Shown: piece after piece, positions 1-11,139 of the stretch | Position numbering within the stretch: position 1 is the stretch's first letter | Layout of the letters: every line of letters begins with the position of its first letter | NCBI GenBank assembly: GCA_903922825.1 | Contig: CAIXVE010000018.1 | Span: 1-59,710 of the forward strand | Reading direction: 5' to 3' | Length of the DNA: 59,710 bases | DNA from: an uncultured Micrococcales bacterium | Lineage (GTDB): Bacteria; Actinomycetota; Actinomycetes; Actinomycetales; Microbacteriaceae | Translations under genes and position numbers: made by a program | Notes under the pieces: model-generated | Told to the model about the DNA's origin: nothing | Databases searched by the model: none | What the model saw: the letters and a program-made list of their open reading frames with translations, nothing else

Positions 1-2
1 CG

Positions 3-407
3 GTCGCAGGTATTATCTGGGCTGGTGACTTGATTGGTGCAAACATTGAACTTGGTAGCGAAGAATTAGGTGTAGTTCTAGTTGACTCAGGTTCGACTTT
101 TGCCTGTGACAACTTCGTAATTCCGATGGGCTCACCTCACTTCTCAAACGCAGAAGCAATTATCGACAACTACTTCCGTCCTGAAGTTTCAGCTCAGTTA
201 GCCCTTGCGGGTGTTTACTATGTTGAACCAGTTGATGGTGTGAAAGAGATTGTTACAGCCAAGCAGCCTTCACTTGGATCAAATCCTTTGATGTTCCCAA
301 CAGCTGAAATGTTTGCCACCAAGTTGAAGCAATTCCGTGCGTTAACTGCAAAGGAAGACAAAGATTTCTCTAAGGCTTGGTCTGATGCATCGAACGGAGT
401 TGTGTAG
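3..407 (+). CDS. potD: Spermidine/putrescine ABC transporter substrate-binding protein, C-terminal fragment (5' truncated by window)
   Basis: Frame is open from the window edge (VAGIIWAGDLIGANIELGSEELGVVLVDSGSTFACDNFVIP...); directly followed by potA, potB, potC homologs. Confidence 0.8.
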   Translation, partial: VAGIIWAGDLIGANIELGSEELGVVLVDSGSTFACDNFVIPMGSPHFSNAEAIIDNYFRPEVSAQLALAGVYYVEPVDGVKEIVTAKQPSLGSNPLMFPTAEMFATKLKQFRALTAKEDKDFSKAWSDASNGVV

Positions 408-1532
408 TTGGCAACAAGCAACGCTTTCGCAGGTGCAGACCTCGAACTTATTGACATCAGAAAAGACTTTCCTGGCTTCACTGCTTTAGATGATATGGAT
501 CTACATATCCCAGCAGGGCAGTTCTTTGCACTTCTCGGACCATCCGGTTGTGGAAAGACAACAACTCTTCGTATTGTCGCCGGTCTTGAAACTCCAACTC
601 AAGGCCAGGTAATGCTAGGTGGAAAAGACATCACAGCAGCCAAGCCGCACGAGAGGCCTATCAACACTGTGTTCCAGTCTTACGCTCTTTTCCCACACAT
701 GACCGTGTTGGATAACGTAGCTTTCGGCCTTCGTCAACGTAAAGTTGCTGATGCTCAAAAGCTTGCCGTTGATGCACTCAATTTGGTTGAGCTTGGTCAT
801 TTAGCAGATAGAAGACCGCAGCAACTTTCAGGTGGGCAGCAACAGCGCGTTGCTTTAGCCAGAGCCTTAGTTAACCGTCCATCACTTCTGCTTTTGGATG
901 AACCGCTTGGTGCTTTGGATCTAAAGCTTCGTCGTCAAATGCAAATAGAGCTAAAAGCAATTCAGCTTGAAGTTGGTTTGACCTTCTTGCACGTAACTCA
1001 CGACCAAGAAGAGGCTATGGACATGGCAGACATTGTTGCTGTGATGAACAAGGGCCGCATTGAGCAGATGGGTGCACCAGAAGTTTTGTATGACCGCCCT
1101 AAGACTGTTTTCGTTTCTAAGTTCCTGGGTCAGTCAAACTTGTTCGTCGGTGACATTGTTGAAAAGAACGCATCTTCAGTTTCTATTGAAGTTGGTGGCA
1201 ACAAGATCACTGTTGACAAGAAGCGAGCCGAAAAGCACACCGGCAAGATTGCTATCGGTGTTAGGCCAGAAAAGGCTGACTTCCACGAAAAGAAGCCAAA
1301 ACTTGGTGCAGATCACATTGTTATTGGTCCTGGTGAAATCATCGACATTCGTTTCACCGGTGTTAGCAACCAGTATCTAATCGACATTCCTAATGTTGGT
1401 GAAATAACTGTGTTTGCTCAAAACATCGGTAAGTCTCCTGAAGTTGCACTTGGTGCTCAGGTTTATGTTTCTTGGAAGGTTGAGCACAGTTACGGTTTGG
1501 CAGATCTTCCTAGCGGAATCGAAGAGGCCTAG
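408..1532 (+). CDS. potA: Polyamine ABC transporter ATP-binding protein
   Basis: Walker A GPSGCGKTT, signature [15 protein letters not shown], Walker B LLLLDEPLGALD; C-terminal TOBE-like region; TTG start abutting the upstream stop. Confidence 0.92.
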   Translation: MATSNAFAGADLELIDIRKDFPGFTALDDMDLHIPAGQFFALLGPSGCGKTTTLRIVAGLETPTQGQVMLGGKDITAAKPHERPINTVFQSYALFPHMTVLDNVAFGLRQRKVADAQKLAVDALNLVELGHLADRRPQQLSGGQQQRVALARALVNRPSLLLLDEPLGALDLKLRRQMQIELKAIQLEVGLTFLHVTHDQEEAMDMADIVAVMNKGRIEQMGAPEVLYDRPKTVFVSKFLGQSNLFVGDIVEKNASSVSIEVGGNKITVDKKRAEKHTGKIAIGVRPEKADFHEKKPKLGADHIVIGPGEIIDIRFTGVSNQYLIDIPNVGEITVFAQNIGKSPEVALGAQVYVSWKVEHSYGLADLPSGIEEA

Positions 1533-1534
1533 AA

Positions 1535-2452
1535 GTGGCTTTCGCTGCATTCGGTGGTGGAGCTCCGGCTAAAGATAACTCAACTAAGCGCAAGGGTGGA
1601 CCCATAGTCCTGGCTTTGATTTTGCCTGGCTTAATCTATCTTGGGTTGTTCTTCATGACTCCGCTTGTTTCACTTTTAGTGACAGCTTTGGAATCCCCTG
1701 ACCCATCTGGAGCCATAGGCGCGTATTTCTATGATTTGAATTTCGGCAACTTTGCAACTGTTCTTACCGACTACATGCCACAGATTCTTAGATCTTTTGG
1801 TTACGCTTTCGCTGCAACAGTTTTTGCTCTAGCAATCAGTTATCCGTTGGCCTATTTCATCGGAGTTAAATTAAGAACCAGTCCACTAATCCAGAGACTG
1901 ATGCTTACTCTGGTTATCGCCCCTTTCTTTATTTCTTTTCTACTTCGAACCATCGCCTGGAAACAGCTTTTGAGTGATGACTCTGGTTTCGTTTCATTGC
2001 TGCATTCACTTCACATCCTTGCTCCAAGTCAATTCTTCCTCGGGTCAGATGCAGCAGTTATTTTTGGCCTCACGTACAACTTCATTCCATTCATGACACT
2101 TCCGTTGTTTACTAACCTTGAACGCCTTGACACCAGATTGCTCGAAGCAGCAAGCGATCTTTATGCAAGCCCAAATAAGGTATTCAGAAAAGTTACGCTC
2201 CCACTTTCAATGCCTGGCATTATTTCTGGAACACTTTTGACCTTTATTCCTATAGCCGGTGACTATGTAAACGCCAGCAGAGATTTCTTAGGTTCATCCA
2301 AGACATCCATGATTGGAACAATGGTTGAAGCTGACTTCTTGCAGAACTGGAATTACCCTTCTGCTTCAGCCCTATCTGTTCTACTTATGGGTTTGATTCT
2401 GGTTATGGTCACTGTTTATGTTCGTAGGTCAGGAACTGAGGATCTACTGTGA
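1535..2452 (+). CDS. potB: Polyamine ABC transporter permease (PotB-like)
   Basis: Multi-TM binding-protein-dependent permease with EAASDLYASPNKVFRKVTLPLSMPGI loop; operon position. Confidence 0.88.
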   Translation: MAFAAFGGGAPAKDNSTKRKGGPIVLALILPGLIYLGLFFMTPLVSLLVTALESPDPSGAIGAYFYDLNFGNFATVLTDYMPQILRSFGYAFAATVFALAISYPLAYFIGVKLRTSPLIQRLMLTLVIAPFFISFLLRTIAWKQLLSDDSGFVSLLHSLHILAPSQFFLGSDAAVIFGLTYNFIPFMTLPLFTNLERLDTRLLEAASDLYASPNKVFRKVTLPLSMPGIISGTLLTFIPIAGDYVNASRDFLGSSKTSMIGTMVEADFLQNWNYPSASALSVLLMGLILVMVTVYVRRSGTEDLL

Positions 2453-3249
2453 GAAAGTTTTCTTTAGGCAAGTTAGCTCTACCGGTTTACTCTGTATTAG
2501 CGCTTGTTTTTCTTCTAACCCCGATTGCATACACAATCCTCTTTTCCTTCAACGACTCAACTCGTTCCAACACAGTTTGGGAAGGCTTCACACTAAGGCA
2601 CTGGGCTCAGGTTTGTAATCGTCAAGATGTTTGTGATGCGGTCACTAACTCCATTGTTATTGGAATCATTTCCACTATCTTTGCCACCATTCTTGGAACA
2701 GCTTTGGCTATTGCCCTAGTTCGTTATTCATTCCGAGCAAGATCACTGGTTAGCTTGTCGCTGTTTTTGCCAATGGCAACACCTGAAGTTGTTCTTGGTG
2801 CGGGTCTTGCAGGTTTGTTCTTCAACGCAGGCGTTGGCGCTGGCATGGTGACTATCATCATCGCTCACGTCATGTTTTGTTTGAGCTTTGTTGTTGTCAC
2901 CGTCAAGGCGCGTGTTCAGACACTAGACCCAACCCTTGAAGAAGCCGGTGCTGATTTGTATGCAAACCCACGTCAGGTGTTTAGAAAGATCACTTTGCCA
3001 CTACTGATGCCAGGTATTATTTCTGCAGCGTTACTGTCATTTGCACTTAGTTTCGACGATTTCATCATCACCTACTTCAACTCAGGATCAGTTTCAACTT
3101 TCCCTAAATACATCTACGTTGCTGCTGCTAGAGGAGTTCCAGCTGAGGCTAACGTGATTGCATCTGCAGTGTTTATTCTTGCCATCGTGATTGTTTTGGC
3201 GACCCAAATCCGCGGTGCGATTAAGCGTGCAAAGTTAGCTAAGTCCTAG
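2449..3249 (+). CDS. potC: Polyamine ABC transporter permease (PotC-like)
   Basis: Multi-TM permease with EEAGADLYANPRQVFRKITLPLLMPGI loop; GTG start overlapping potB. Confidence 0.88.
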   Translation: MRKFSLGKLALPVYSVLALVFLLTPIAYTILFSFNDSTRSNTVWEGFTLRHWAQVCNRQDVCDAVTNSIVIGIISTIFATILGTALAIALVRYSFRARSLVSLSLFLPMATPEVVLGAGLAGLFFNAGVGAGMVTIIIAHVMFCLSFVVVTVKARVQTLDPTLEEAGADLYANPRQVFRKITLPLLMPGIISAALLSFALSFDDFIITYFNSGSVSTFPKYIYVAAARGVPAEANVIASAVFILAIVIVLATQIRGAIKRAKLAKS

Positions 3250-3262
3250 AACCTAAGTTGTT

Positions 3263-4588
3263 TTATAGAGCAGCGATTCCTGCTTCAACAACATCAAGTG
3301 CATCGTTGATAAGTTCGTCACTGATAGCAAGTGAAGGCAAGAAGCGAATTACGTTTCCGTAGGTTCCAGCGTTTAGGACTACAACACCATTCTGGTGGCT
3401 GTGCTTCACAACAGCATCAACAGCTGCAGAGTTAGGTGTCCTAGTTCCAGGCTGAACAAATTCGATTGCGAGCATCGCTCCGCGACCACGAATTTCACCA
3501 ATAACCGAATACTTAGCTTTCATAGCTTCAAGTCTTGGTTTCATGACGTTTTCGATGTGAACTGCCTTCTCCAAAATGCCACCAGCTTCGATCTGCTTTA
3601 GAACAGCAACAGCTGCGGCTGCTGCCACAGGGTTACCACCGAAGGTGCCACCAATTCCACCTGCGTGAGAGGAGTCCATGATTTCTGCTCTTCCGGTAAC
3701 AGCCGAGATAGGCATACCGCCAGCAATACCTTTAGCAATGGTCATAAGGTCCGGTTCAAAACCTTCTTCATGCTCAGTTGCAAACCACTTACCAGTTCTG
3801 GCTATACCTGCTTGAACTTCATCTGCAACCAAAACAATTCCGTTTGCTTTAGTCCAAGCACTTAGAGTTTTTAGGAAGCCAGGAGCTGGGACGATGAAAC
3901 CACCTTCACCTTGGATAGGTTCAATGACAACAGCTGCAAAGTTTTTTGCACCGATGCGCTTTTCCATGTAGTTGATGGCACGGGTTGCAGCTTCTTCACC
4001 AGTCATGCCCTCAGGGTCATGGAACGGATAAGACATTGGTACGTGGGTAACGCTGCCTGCGAACGGACCGAAACCATCTGCGTAAGGCATGTTCTTGAAG
4101 TTCATGGCCATGGTTAGGTTTGTGCGGCCGTGATACGCGTGATCGAATACTGCGACTTCGCCTCGACCAGTGAACTTGCGGGCAAGCTTGATTGCGTTTT
4201 CAACAGCCTCCGCACCTGAGTTGAACAGGGCGGAACGCTTTTTGAAGTTTCCTGGCATGTGACGGTTAAGAATTTCACAAACCTCAACGTAAGGAGTGTA
4301 TGGAGTAACAGTGAAAAGAGTGTGGGTCAGTTTTGCAACCTGTGCTGACACTGCTTGAACGACACCTTCGTTGGTGTGACCGATGGTAGTAACACCGATG
4401 CCAGAGCCCATGTCAATGAATTGGTTCCCGTCGACATCAACCAAGATGGCTCCGTGCGCTGCATCAATATAAACCGGTAGGGTAGTGCCAACTCCATGAC
4501 CTACTTGTTCTAGTCGGTTTACGTGGAGGGCTTGGGACTTAGGTCCAGGAATTGAAGTAACAAGGTTGCGGCGTTGTTCAATAGTCAT
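3263..4588 (-). CDS. gabT: 4-aminobutyrate aminotransferase (PLP class III)
   Basis: Class-III aminotransferase motifs (GAEAVENAIKLAR, YHGRTNLTMA, VIEPIQGEGGF, LVADEVQAGIARTG, AKGIAGGMP); convergent with pot operon. Confidence 0.88.
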   Translation of the reverse strand: MTIEQRRNLVTSIPGPKSQALHVNRLEQVGHGVGTTLPVYIDAAHGAILVDVDGNQFIDMGSGIGVTTIGHTNEGVVQAVSAQVAKLTHTLFTVTPYTPYVEVCEILNRHMPGNFKKRSALFNSGAEAVENAIKLARKFTGRGEVAVFDHAYHGRTNLTMAMNFKNMPYADGFGPFAGSVTHVPMSYPFHDPEGMTGEEAATRAINYMEKRIGAKNFAAVVIEPIQGEGGFIVPAPGFLKTLSAWTKANGIVLVADEVQAGIARTGKWFATEHEEGFEPDLMTIAKGIAGGMPISAVTGRAEIMDSSHAGGIGGTFGGNPVAAAAAVAVLKQIEAGGILEKAVHIENVMKPRLEAMKAKYSVIGEIRGRGAMLAIEFVQPGTRTPNSAAVDAVVKHSHQNGVVVLNAGTYGNVIRFLPSLAISDELINDALDVVEAGIAAL

Positions 4589-4660
4589 GTCTATATTCTA
4601 CGCCTGACTTATTTGCCTTTGGGGAGACAGATTGCCCTGCGAGATGGCAATATTGAACCC

Positions 4661-5749
4661 ATGAAGCGAATAATCGTGCTTGGTAGCACAGGATCCATAG
4701 GTACCCAAGCCTTAGAGATTATTGCTAGCAATCCAGACAAGTTTGAAGTAGCGGGTTTGGTTGCCAACAGAAACAGTGAACTATTGGACCAGCAGGCAAA
4801 GAAATTCGGGGTTTCTCAAGAAAAAGCGGTTATCGGTGCTGATGCCGCGGTTGAGCTAATTGAAAACACCGAAGCGGATGTTGTTCTGAACGGAATTACT
4901 GGTTCAGTTGGATTGAAGCCAACCATCGCAGCGCTCAAAACAGGTAAGCGCTTAGCTCTTGCGAACAAAGAGTCGTTGATTGTTGGTGGTCATTTGGTCA
5001 CCGCTCTTGCAGCACCAGGTCAGATTGTTCCGGTTGATTCAGAGCACTCAGCCTTAGCCCAATGTTTACTTTCAGGGAACAGATCCGAAGTTGCCAAGTT
5101 AATCATCACTGCTTCTGGTGGGCCGTTTAGAGGTTTTACTAAGGAGCAGCTGGCTCAGGTAACCCCTGCGCAAGCACTAAAGCACCCAACCTGGAATATG
5201 GGGAAGGTGGTTACCACTAACTCTGCAACCATGGTGAATAAAGGGTTAGAGATAATCGAAGCTCATCTACTGTTCGGCGTTCCATTTGATCAGATAGCGG
5301 TAACAGTTCACCCTCAATCTGTGGTTCACTCAATGGTTGAGTTTATCGATGGTTCGATCATCGCTCAGTGTTCACCGCCAGATATGAAGCTACCTATCGC
5401 ACTTGGACTAACCTGGCCTGATCGGATAGACGCTGTCTCACCTCCAGTTGACTTCACTAAATCTCATTCATGGCAGTTTGACCCTCTGGATGAGGAAGTC
5501 TTTATCGCCATTAGGTTGGCTAGACAGGTAGGTAAAGCTGGATCAACATATCCTGCTGTTTATAACGCTGCTAATGAAGAAGCAGTTGAAGCTTTCCATG
5601 AAGGAAAAATAGGTTTTACCGCAATAACGGAAATTATTGAAGCGGTAATTGAGAGGCACCAACCTCAAAGTGAGTTAACTCTTCAAAGTGTGCTTGCAGC
5701 TGAGAGTTGGGCTCGGGAAACTGCTAATAACCTGACTGCTAAACGATAA
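4661..5749 (+). CDS. dxr: 1-deoxy-D-xylulose 5-phosphate reductoisomerase; start moved to ATG 4661 (MKRIIVLGSTGSIGTQ)
   Basis: GSTGSIGTQALEI NADPH-binding N-terminus, LANKESLIVGG, VDSEHSA, HPTWNMG motifs. Confidence 0.95.
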   Translation: MKRIIVLGSTGSIGTQALEIIASNPDKFEVAGLVANRNSELLDQQAKKFGVSQEKAVIGADAAVELIENTEADVVLNGITGSVGLKPTIAALKTGKRLALANKESLIVGGHLVTALAAPGQIVPVDSEHSALAQCLLSGNRSEVAKLIITASGGPFRGFTKEQLAQVTPAQALKHPTWNMGKVVTTNSATMVNKGLEIIEAHLLFGVPFDQIAVTVHPQSVVHSMVEFIDGSIIAQCSPPDMKLPIALGLTWPDRIDAVSPPVDFTKSHSWQFDPLDEEVFIAIRLARQVGKAGSTYPAVYNAANEEAVEAFHEGKIGFTAITEIIEAVIERHQPQSELTLQSVLAAESWARETANNLTAKR

Positions 5750-5787
5750 AAGAAGTAAATGTCAGTGAACTTAGTTAGGTTGAATAC

Positions 5788-7032
5788 ATGAATTTCATTT
5801 ATGTTTTGGGTGGCTGGCTTTTTCTTCTTCTAGGTCTCGCAATATCAATCGCACTGCATGAACTTGGTCATCTACTTCCAGCCAAAAAGTTTGGGGTGAA
5901 GGTAACCAAATATATGGTTGGTTTTGGACCAACTGTTTTCTCTCGTAAACGTGGAGAAACAGAATATGGAATTAAGTTAATTCCACTAGGTGGATACATT
6001 CAAATGGTGGGAATGGTGCCACCGCTTGATAAACAAGTGAAGCAAAATTTTTGGCGAAAGCTAACTAATTCTGTGACTCAATCAGAGGAACCAATCCCAG
6101 AACATGATGCTAGAGCTTTCTATCGACTTGCTCCGTGGAAGAAACTTATTGTTATGTTTGGTGGACCTTTTGCAAATCTTTTGATTGCAACAGTTCTTTC
6201 ACTTGCTCTTTTTGCTGGCTTTGGTGGCTATGACCGAAACAACACTGTCCATCAGATTGTCAGTTGCATTCCAAGCGATCAGAATCCTGACTGCACTCAG
6301 GTGGGAGAGCCATCGCCTGCGTCGGTTGCGGGTTTGAAGGCGGGAGATAAAATTGTGTCTTTCGCAGGCCACAAAATTTCGCGCTGGTCAGACATTGATC
6401 CTTTGCTGGCTAAATATGTTGGAGCCCCGGAAACACTGGTCGTTGAACGTCAAGGAGCCAAGCTTGCTCTAACAATCACCGTTATCAAGTTCACTTACGG
6501 CGGCCAAACCAGACCTTTTATTGGCGTCTATTTGGAATCCCAGCGTTATCAGCAAACCCCAGTCCAAGCCTTAGGTAATCTGGGCTCAATGTTGAGCGGT
6601 ACCGGTGAAATGATTCTTCAGTTACCTGCACAGGCTGTAAAGGCGATTGCCGAAATAGCACCGGGTTCCACTCGAAACCCAAATGGAGCTATTTCGATCA
6701 TTGGTTTGGGTCAATATTCGGGAGATCTCGCATCAAGCAACACCATGAGCTTTGAGGACAAGATTCTTTCTCAGCTGGCCATGATCTTGAGCTTGAATGT
6801 GGCCCTGTTCGTATTCAATATGTTGCCTTTGGTTCCGCTGGATGGTGGACATATTGCTGGTGCTCTATATGAATCGGTCAAACGAGGAATCTGGCGCATT
6901 CGTGGCAAGAAACTTGAGAAACCAGTAGCCACTGCCATGATGATGCCAATCGCCTATATGGTCGCCTCGCTGATGTTTGTCTTGACCATAATCTTGGTGC
7001 TACGAGACGTCATAAACCCTGTCCATCTCTAG
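5788..7032 (+). CDS. rseP: Site-2 protease family membrane metalloprotease (RseP/M50)
   Basis: HELGH zinc motif, PDZ-like middle region, MLPLVPLDGGHI C-terminal motif; dxr-rseP-ispG order. Confidence 0.92.
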   Translation: MNFIYVLGGWLFLLLGLAISIALHELGHLLPAKKFGVKVTKYMVGFGPTVFSRKRGETEYGIKLIPLGGYIQMVGMVPPLDKQVKQNFWRKLTNSVTQSEEPIPEHDARAFYRLAPWKKLIVMFGGPFANLLIATVLSLALFAGFGGYDRNNTVHQIVSCIPSDQNPDCTQVGEPSPASVAGLKAGDKIVSFAGHKISRWSDIDPLLAKYVGAPETLVVERQGAKLALTITVIKFTYGGQTRPFIGVYLESQRYQQTPVQALGNLGSMLSGTGEMILQLPAQAVKAIAEIAPGSTRNPNGAISIIGLGQYSGDLASSNTMSFEDKILSQLAMILSLNVALFVFNMLPLVPLDGGHIAGALYESVKRGIWRIRGKKLEKPVATAMMMPIAYMVASLMFVLTIILVLRDVINPVHL

Positions 7033-7087
7033 TGACAAGCCTTAGGCGTTTAGACTTAGAAGCACAATAAAGAACTTTTGAAAGAAG

Positions 7088-8254
7088 TTGATTAAAGTGC
7101 CAGCGATTAACCTAAATAAACCAAGCGCTCCTGAGGTCTTAACTCCTCGCCGTAAGAGTCGCAAGATTATGGTGGGAAATGTCGCTGTTGGTGGTGATGC
7201 ACCTATCTCGGTGCAGTCGATGACCACAACGCCAACTACAGATATCAACGCGACCCTTCAGCAGATCGCGGAGCTAACTGCAACAGGTTGTGACATCGTC
7301 CGCGTTGCTTGTCCGTCTCAAGATGATGCTGATGTTCTGAGAATTATTGCTAAGAAATCACCTATTCCGGTGATTGCAGACATCCACTTCCAGCCTAAGT
7401 ATGTTTTTCAGGCCATTGATGCTGGATGCGGTGCTGTTCGAGTAAACCCTGGCAACATTCGTCAATTTGATGACCAGGTAGGTGCAATTGCTAAAGCTGC
7501 CAAAGATGCCGGTGTCTCAATTCGTATTGGTGTGAACGCTGGTTCTTTGGATCCTCGTTTGCTACAAAAATATGGAAAGGCAACAGCTGAAGCTTTGGTT
7601 GAATCGGCTGTTTGGGAAGCCTCACTTTTTGAAGAGCATGATTTTCATGACTTTAAGATTTCTGTTAAGCACAACGACCCGGTTGTGATGGTTAAGGCAT
7701 ATGAACTTCTTGCAGAAAGAGGGGACTGGCCTCTTCACCTAGGTGTTACTGAAGCGGGACCAGCATTCCAGGGAACTATCAAGTCATCTGTTGCCTTTGG
7801 CGCATTGCTAAGTAAGGGAATTGGTGACACTATTCGTGTTTCACTTTCTGCTCCACCTGTCGAAGAAATCAAAGTTGGTTCTAAGATTCTTGAATCACTA
7901 AATCTACGTCCTCGTAAGTTTGAGATTGTTTCTTGTCCTTCATGTGGACGAGCCCAGGTTGATGTTTACAAGTTGGCTGAGGATGTTACAGCAGGCCTTG
8001 AACACATGACTGTTCCACTTCGTGTTGCAGTTATGGGCTGTGTTGTTAATGGACCTGGTGAGGCACGTGAAGCTGACCTAGGTGTAGCTTCAGGTAACGG
8101 CAAGGGCCAGATCTTCGTTAAGGGAGAAGTCATAAAGACAGTTCCTGAAAGTGAAATTGTAAAGACTCTGATCGAAGAAGCTAACCGTATGGCCGCAGAG
8201 ATGGACCCCGCGCTTATCGGTTCACCACAAGTTGTAGTTGCGAAGAAGGACTAA
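7088..8254 (+). CDS. ispG: 4-hydroxy-3-methylbut-2-enyl diphosphate synthase
   Basis: [34 protein letters not shown] and [11 protein letters not shown] Fe-S motifs. Confidence 0.96.
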   Translation: MIKVPAINLNKPSAPEVLTPRRKSRKIMVGNVAVGGDAPISVQSMTTTPTTDINATLQQIAELTATGCDIVRVACPSQDDADVLRIIAKKSPIPVIADIHFQPKYVFQAIDAGCGAVRVNPGNIRQFDDQVGAIAKAAKDAGVSIRIGVNAGSLDPRLLQKYGKATAEALVESAVWEASLFEEHDFHDFKISVKHNDPVVMVKAYELLAERGDWPLHLGVTEAGPAFQGTIKSSVAFGALLSKGIGDTIRVSLSAPPVEEIKVGSKILESLNLRPRKFEIVSCPSCGRAQVDVYKLAEDVTAGLEHMTVPLRVAVMGCVVNGPGEAREADLGVASGNGKGQIFVKGEVIKTVPESEIVKTLIEEANRMAAEMDPALIGSPQVVVAKKD

Positions 8255-8257
8255 TTA

Positions 8258-10012
8258 ATGTTGCTAAAAATGAGCAGCCTTTTTCTTCGCACTTTGCGCG
8301 AAGATCCGGCCGAAGCTGAAGTGGCAAGCCACAAACTCTTAGTCAGAGCGGGATATATCCGCAGAGCAGCACCGGGAATCTATACCTGGCTACCGCTTGG
8401 TTTGGCTGTTAAAGCTCGTGTCGAGCAAATCGTTCGCGAAGAAATGTCAAATGCTGGAGCACAAGAAGTTTTCTTCCCAGCATTACTTCCTAGAGAACCT
8501 TTTGAGGTTACTGGTCGTTGGACTGAATATGGTGACAACTTGTTCCGCTTGCAAGATCGTAAGAAGGCAGATTACCTTCTAGCTCCAACACATGAAGAGA
8601 TGTTCACACTTTTAGTAAAGGATCTTTACTCAAGCTATAAAGATTTACCTTTAACTTTGTTCCAAATTCAAAACAAATATCGTGATGAGGCTCGTCCTCG
8701 TGCAGGGCTTTTGCGTGGACGTGAGTTCGTCATGAAGGACGCTTACTCTTTCGATGTCACTCACGAAGGTTTGGTTAAGAGTTACCAAGCTCAGCGTGAT
8801 GCTTACGAGAGTATTTTCACCCGCCTTGGTTTGGAATACGTAATTGTGAAAGCAGATGCAGGTGCCATGGGTGGTTCTGCTAGTGAGGAATTCCTTTCAC
8901 CATCACCTATCGGCGAGGACACTTTCGTTAGATCGGCTGGAGGTTATGCTGCGAATGTTGAAGCAGTTACGATTAGTGCTCCTGCAGCAAGTTCAATTGA
9001 AGGCAAGCCAGTAGCCGAAACGAAGTCAACACCAGGCACTACTTCAATTGATGCTGTTGTTAGCTTCGCTCAGGAAAACCTAGGCTTCACAGACATAACT
9101 GCAGCTAGCACTTTGAAGCACATTGTTCTTGCAGTCACTGATGTAAATAAGAAACGTTCGTTAGTTGTAGTTGCCATTCCGGGAGATCGTGAAATGGAAC
9201 CCAAGCGAGCTGAAATTGTTTTCGCTGGATGCGACGTCGAGCCTGCTGGCGATGAAGATTTTGCTAAGCATCCTGAATTGGTCAAAGGTTACATCGGCCC
9301 GGTCAAGGACGGTAAACAGTTCCTCGGCGAGAAGGCTGAAAGCAAAATCAAGTATTTAGTTGATCCAAGAGTTGTTGTTGGTTCAAGTTGGGTAGCTGGA
9401 GCAAACACTAAAGATAATCACACCTTCAATCTTGTATTCGGCAGAGACTTTGACGCCGATGGTGTTGCAGATTTAGCTGAAATCAAAGCTGGAGATCCGG
9501 CTCCTGATGGCAGCGGCCCTTTGGAACTTGCACGTGGAATTGAAATCGGGCACGTCTTCCAGTTGGGTAAGAAATATGCTGAAGCGCTAGATCTAAAGGT
9601 CTTGGATGAGAATGGCAAACTTGTGACCGTGACTATGGGTTCCTACGGCGTCGGTGTCACCAGAATTATTGCTGTCTTGGCTGAAGCTAATAACGATGAT
9701 AAGGGACTTATCTGGCCTGAGGCAGTTGCTCCTGCTGATATTCACGTTGTTGCGGCTGGAAAAGAAGATGAAGTTTATGAAACCGCTGAGCGTTTAGCAT
9801 CTGAATTGCAAGCTAAAGGCAAGTCTGTTCTTTTGGATGATCGCTTGAAAGTTAGCCCAGGCGTGAAGTTCAGCGATGCCGAATTGCTTGGTATTCCTAA
9901 GATTTTGATTGTTGGTAGAGGTTTAGCTACAGGTGAAGTGGATATTTGGGACAGACGCTCTGGCGAGCGTCGCTCAGTCAAGGTAGAATTGGCAGTAGCC
10001 GAGCTGGCTTGA
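8258..10012 (+). CDS. proS: Prolyl-tRNA synthetase (start at 8258 or the in-frame ATG at 8270)
   Basis: Class II aaRS motifs ([33 protein letters not shown]), internal editing (INS) domain, C-terminal anticodon-binding domain. Confidence 0.95.
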   Translation: MLLKMSSLFLRTLREDPAEAEVASHKLLVRAGYIRRAAPGIYTWLPLGLAVKARVEQIVREEMSNAGAQEVFFPALLPREPFEVTGRWTEYGDNLFRLQDRKKADYLLAPTHEEMFTLLVKDLYSSYKDLPLTLFQIQNKYRDEARPRAGLLRGREFVMKDAYSFDVTHEGLVKSYQAQRDAYESIFTRLGLEYVIVKADAGAMGGSASEEFLSPSPIGEDTFVRSAGGYAANVEAVTISAPAASSIEGKPVAETKSTPGTTSIDAVVSFAQENLGFTDITAASTLKHIVLAVTDVNKKRSLVVVAIPGDREMEPKRAEIVFAGCDVEPAGDEDFAKHPELVKGYIGPVKDGKQFLGEKAESKIKYLVDPRVVVGSSWVAGANTKDNHTFNLVFGRDFDADGVADLAEIKAGDPAPDGSGPLELARGIEIGHVFQLGKKYAEALDLKVLDENGKLVTVTMGSYGVGVTRIIAVLAEANNDDKGLIWPEAVAPADIHVVAAGKEDEVYETAERLASELQAKGKSVLLDDRLKVSPGVKFSDAELLGIPKILIVGRGLATGEVDIWDRRSGERRSVKVELAVAELA

Positions 10013-10058
10013 ATGTCCCTGCCGCTCGCATAATTGACTAGCGGCCAGGAGGCGTCTC

Positions 10059-11093
10059 ATGGATATTGACTTAAGTGCACTTCGACTTGTCGAGCGTGAC
10101 AAAGAAATTCCATTCAATGAACTGGTTGAAATCATTGAGGCAGCCATTGTTGCGGCCTATCACAAGAGTGTTGGTAATAGCGATCCAGCTAGGGCTGTTC
10201 TAGATCAGAAGACCGGTAAGGTTTCTATTCTTGTTCCAGACACTGAAGAACGCGATGCCTTCGACAAGTTGATTACTGAACTTCCTGATGGAACAAAGGT
10301 TCCTGAAGTTGATAAGACTCCTGAAAACTTTGGTCGTATTGCCGCTGCAGCCGCAAAGCAAGTTATCGGTCAGCGTATTCGTGGTCTTTCTGATGAAGGT
10401 CTATTCGGTGAGTTCAAGGCCAAAGTTGAAGACATTGTGGCTGGTGAAATTCAGCAGGGTTCTCGCTCCTACATGGTTTATGTGAAGATTGGCGATGTTG
10501 AAGCCATCATGCCTCCCGAAGAGCAGGTCCCAGGTGAAGATTATTCACATGGTAAGCGAATGCGTTTTTATGTAACCAAAGTAGATAAGAACGCTCGTGG
10601 TCAGGTCCAGATCAACGTGTCTAGAACCCACCCAAGCTTGATTCGTAAGCTTTTCGCTTTAGAAGTTCCTGAGATTGCATCAGGTCAGGTGGAGATTGTT
10701 CAGGTTGCTCGTGAAGCTGGGCAGCGTACCAAGATTGCGGTTAGAACTTCAGTTCCAGGTTTGAATGCAAAGGGCGCATGTATTGGTGAATTGGGTCAAA
10801 GAGTTCGTGCCGTCACAGCTGAACTGAATGACGAGAAAATCGACATTGTTGACTACTCGGATGACATCACGAAGTTTGTCTCTAATGCACTTTCGCCAGC
10901 TAAAGTTTCAGCTGCTTTTATTGTCCATGAGGGCCCTGGAACTAGGGAAGATCGCCCTAAAGTTCGAGTTTTGGTGCCTGAATACCAGTTGTCTTTGGCT
11001 ATCGGTAAGGAAGGCCAGAACTCGCGTCTAGCTAGCAAGCTAACTGGGGCCAAGATTGACATCATGGCTGATGAAGACGGGGACGACGAGTAA
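10059..11093 (+). CDS. nusA: Transcription termination/antitermination factor NusA
   Basis: N-terminal domain, S1 region, KH domains (LAIGKEGQNSRLASKLTGAKIDI); upstream of ylxR-infB. Confidence 0.96.
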   Translation: MDIDLSALRLVERDKEIPFNELVEIIEAAIVAAYHKSVGNSDPARAVLDQKTGKVSILVPDTEERDAFDKLITELPDGTKVPEVDKTPENFGRIAAAAAKQVIGQRIRGLSDEGLFGEFKAKVEDIVAGEIQQGSRSYMVYVKIGDVEAIMPPEEQVPGEDYSHGKRMRFYVTKVDKNARGQVQINVSRTHPSLIRKLFALEVPEIASGQVEIVQVAREAGQRTKIAVRTSVPGLNAKGACIGELGQRVRAVTAELNDEKIDIVDYSDDITKFVSNALSPAKVSAAFIVHEGPGTREDRPKVRVLVPEYQLSLAIGKEGQNSRLASKLTGAKIDIMADEDGDDE

Positions 11094-11139
11094 TTAGACC
11101 CGAAGTCGGGGCTATTACTTTCTCAATCTGGGCATTAGA

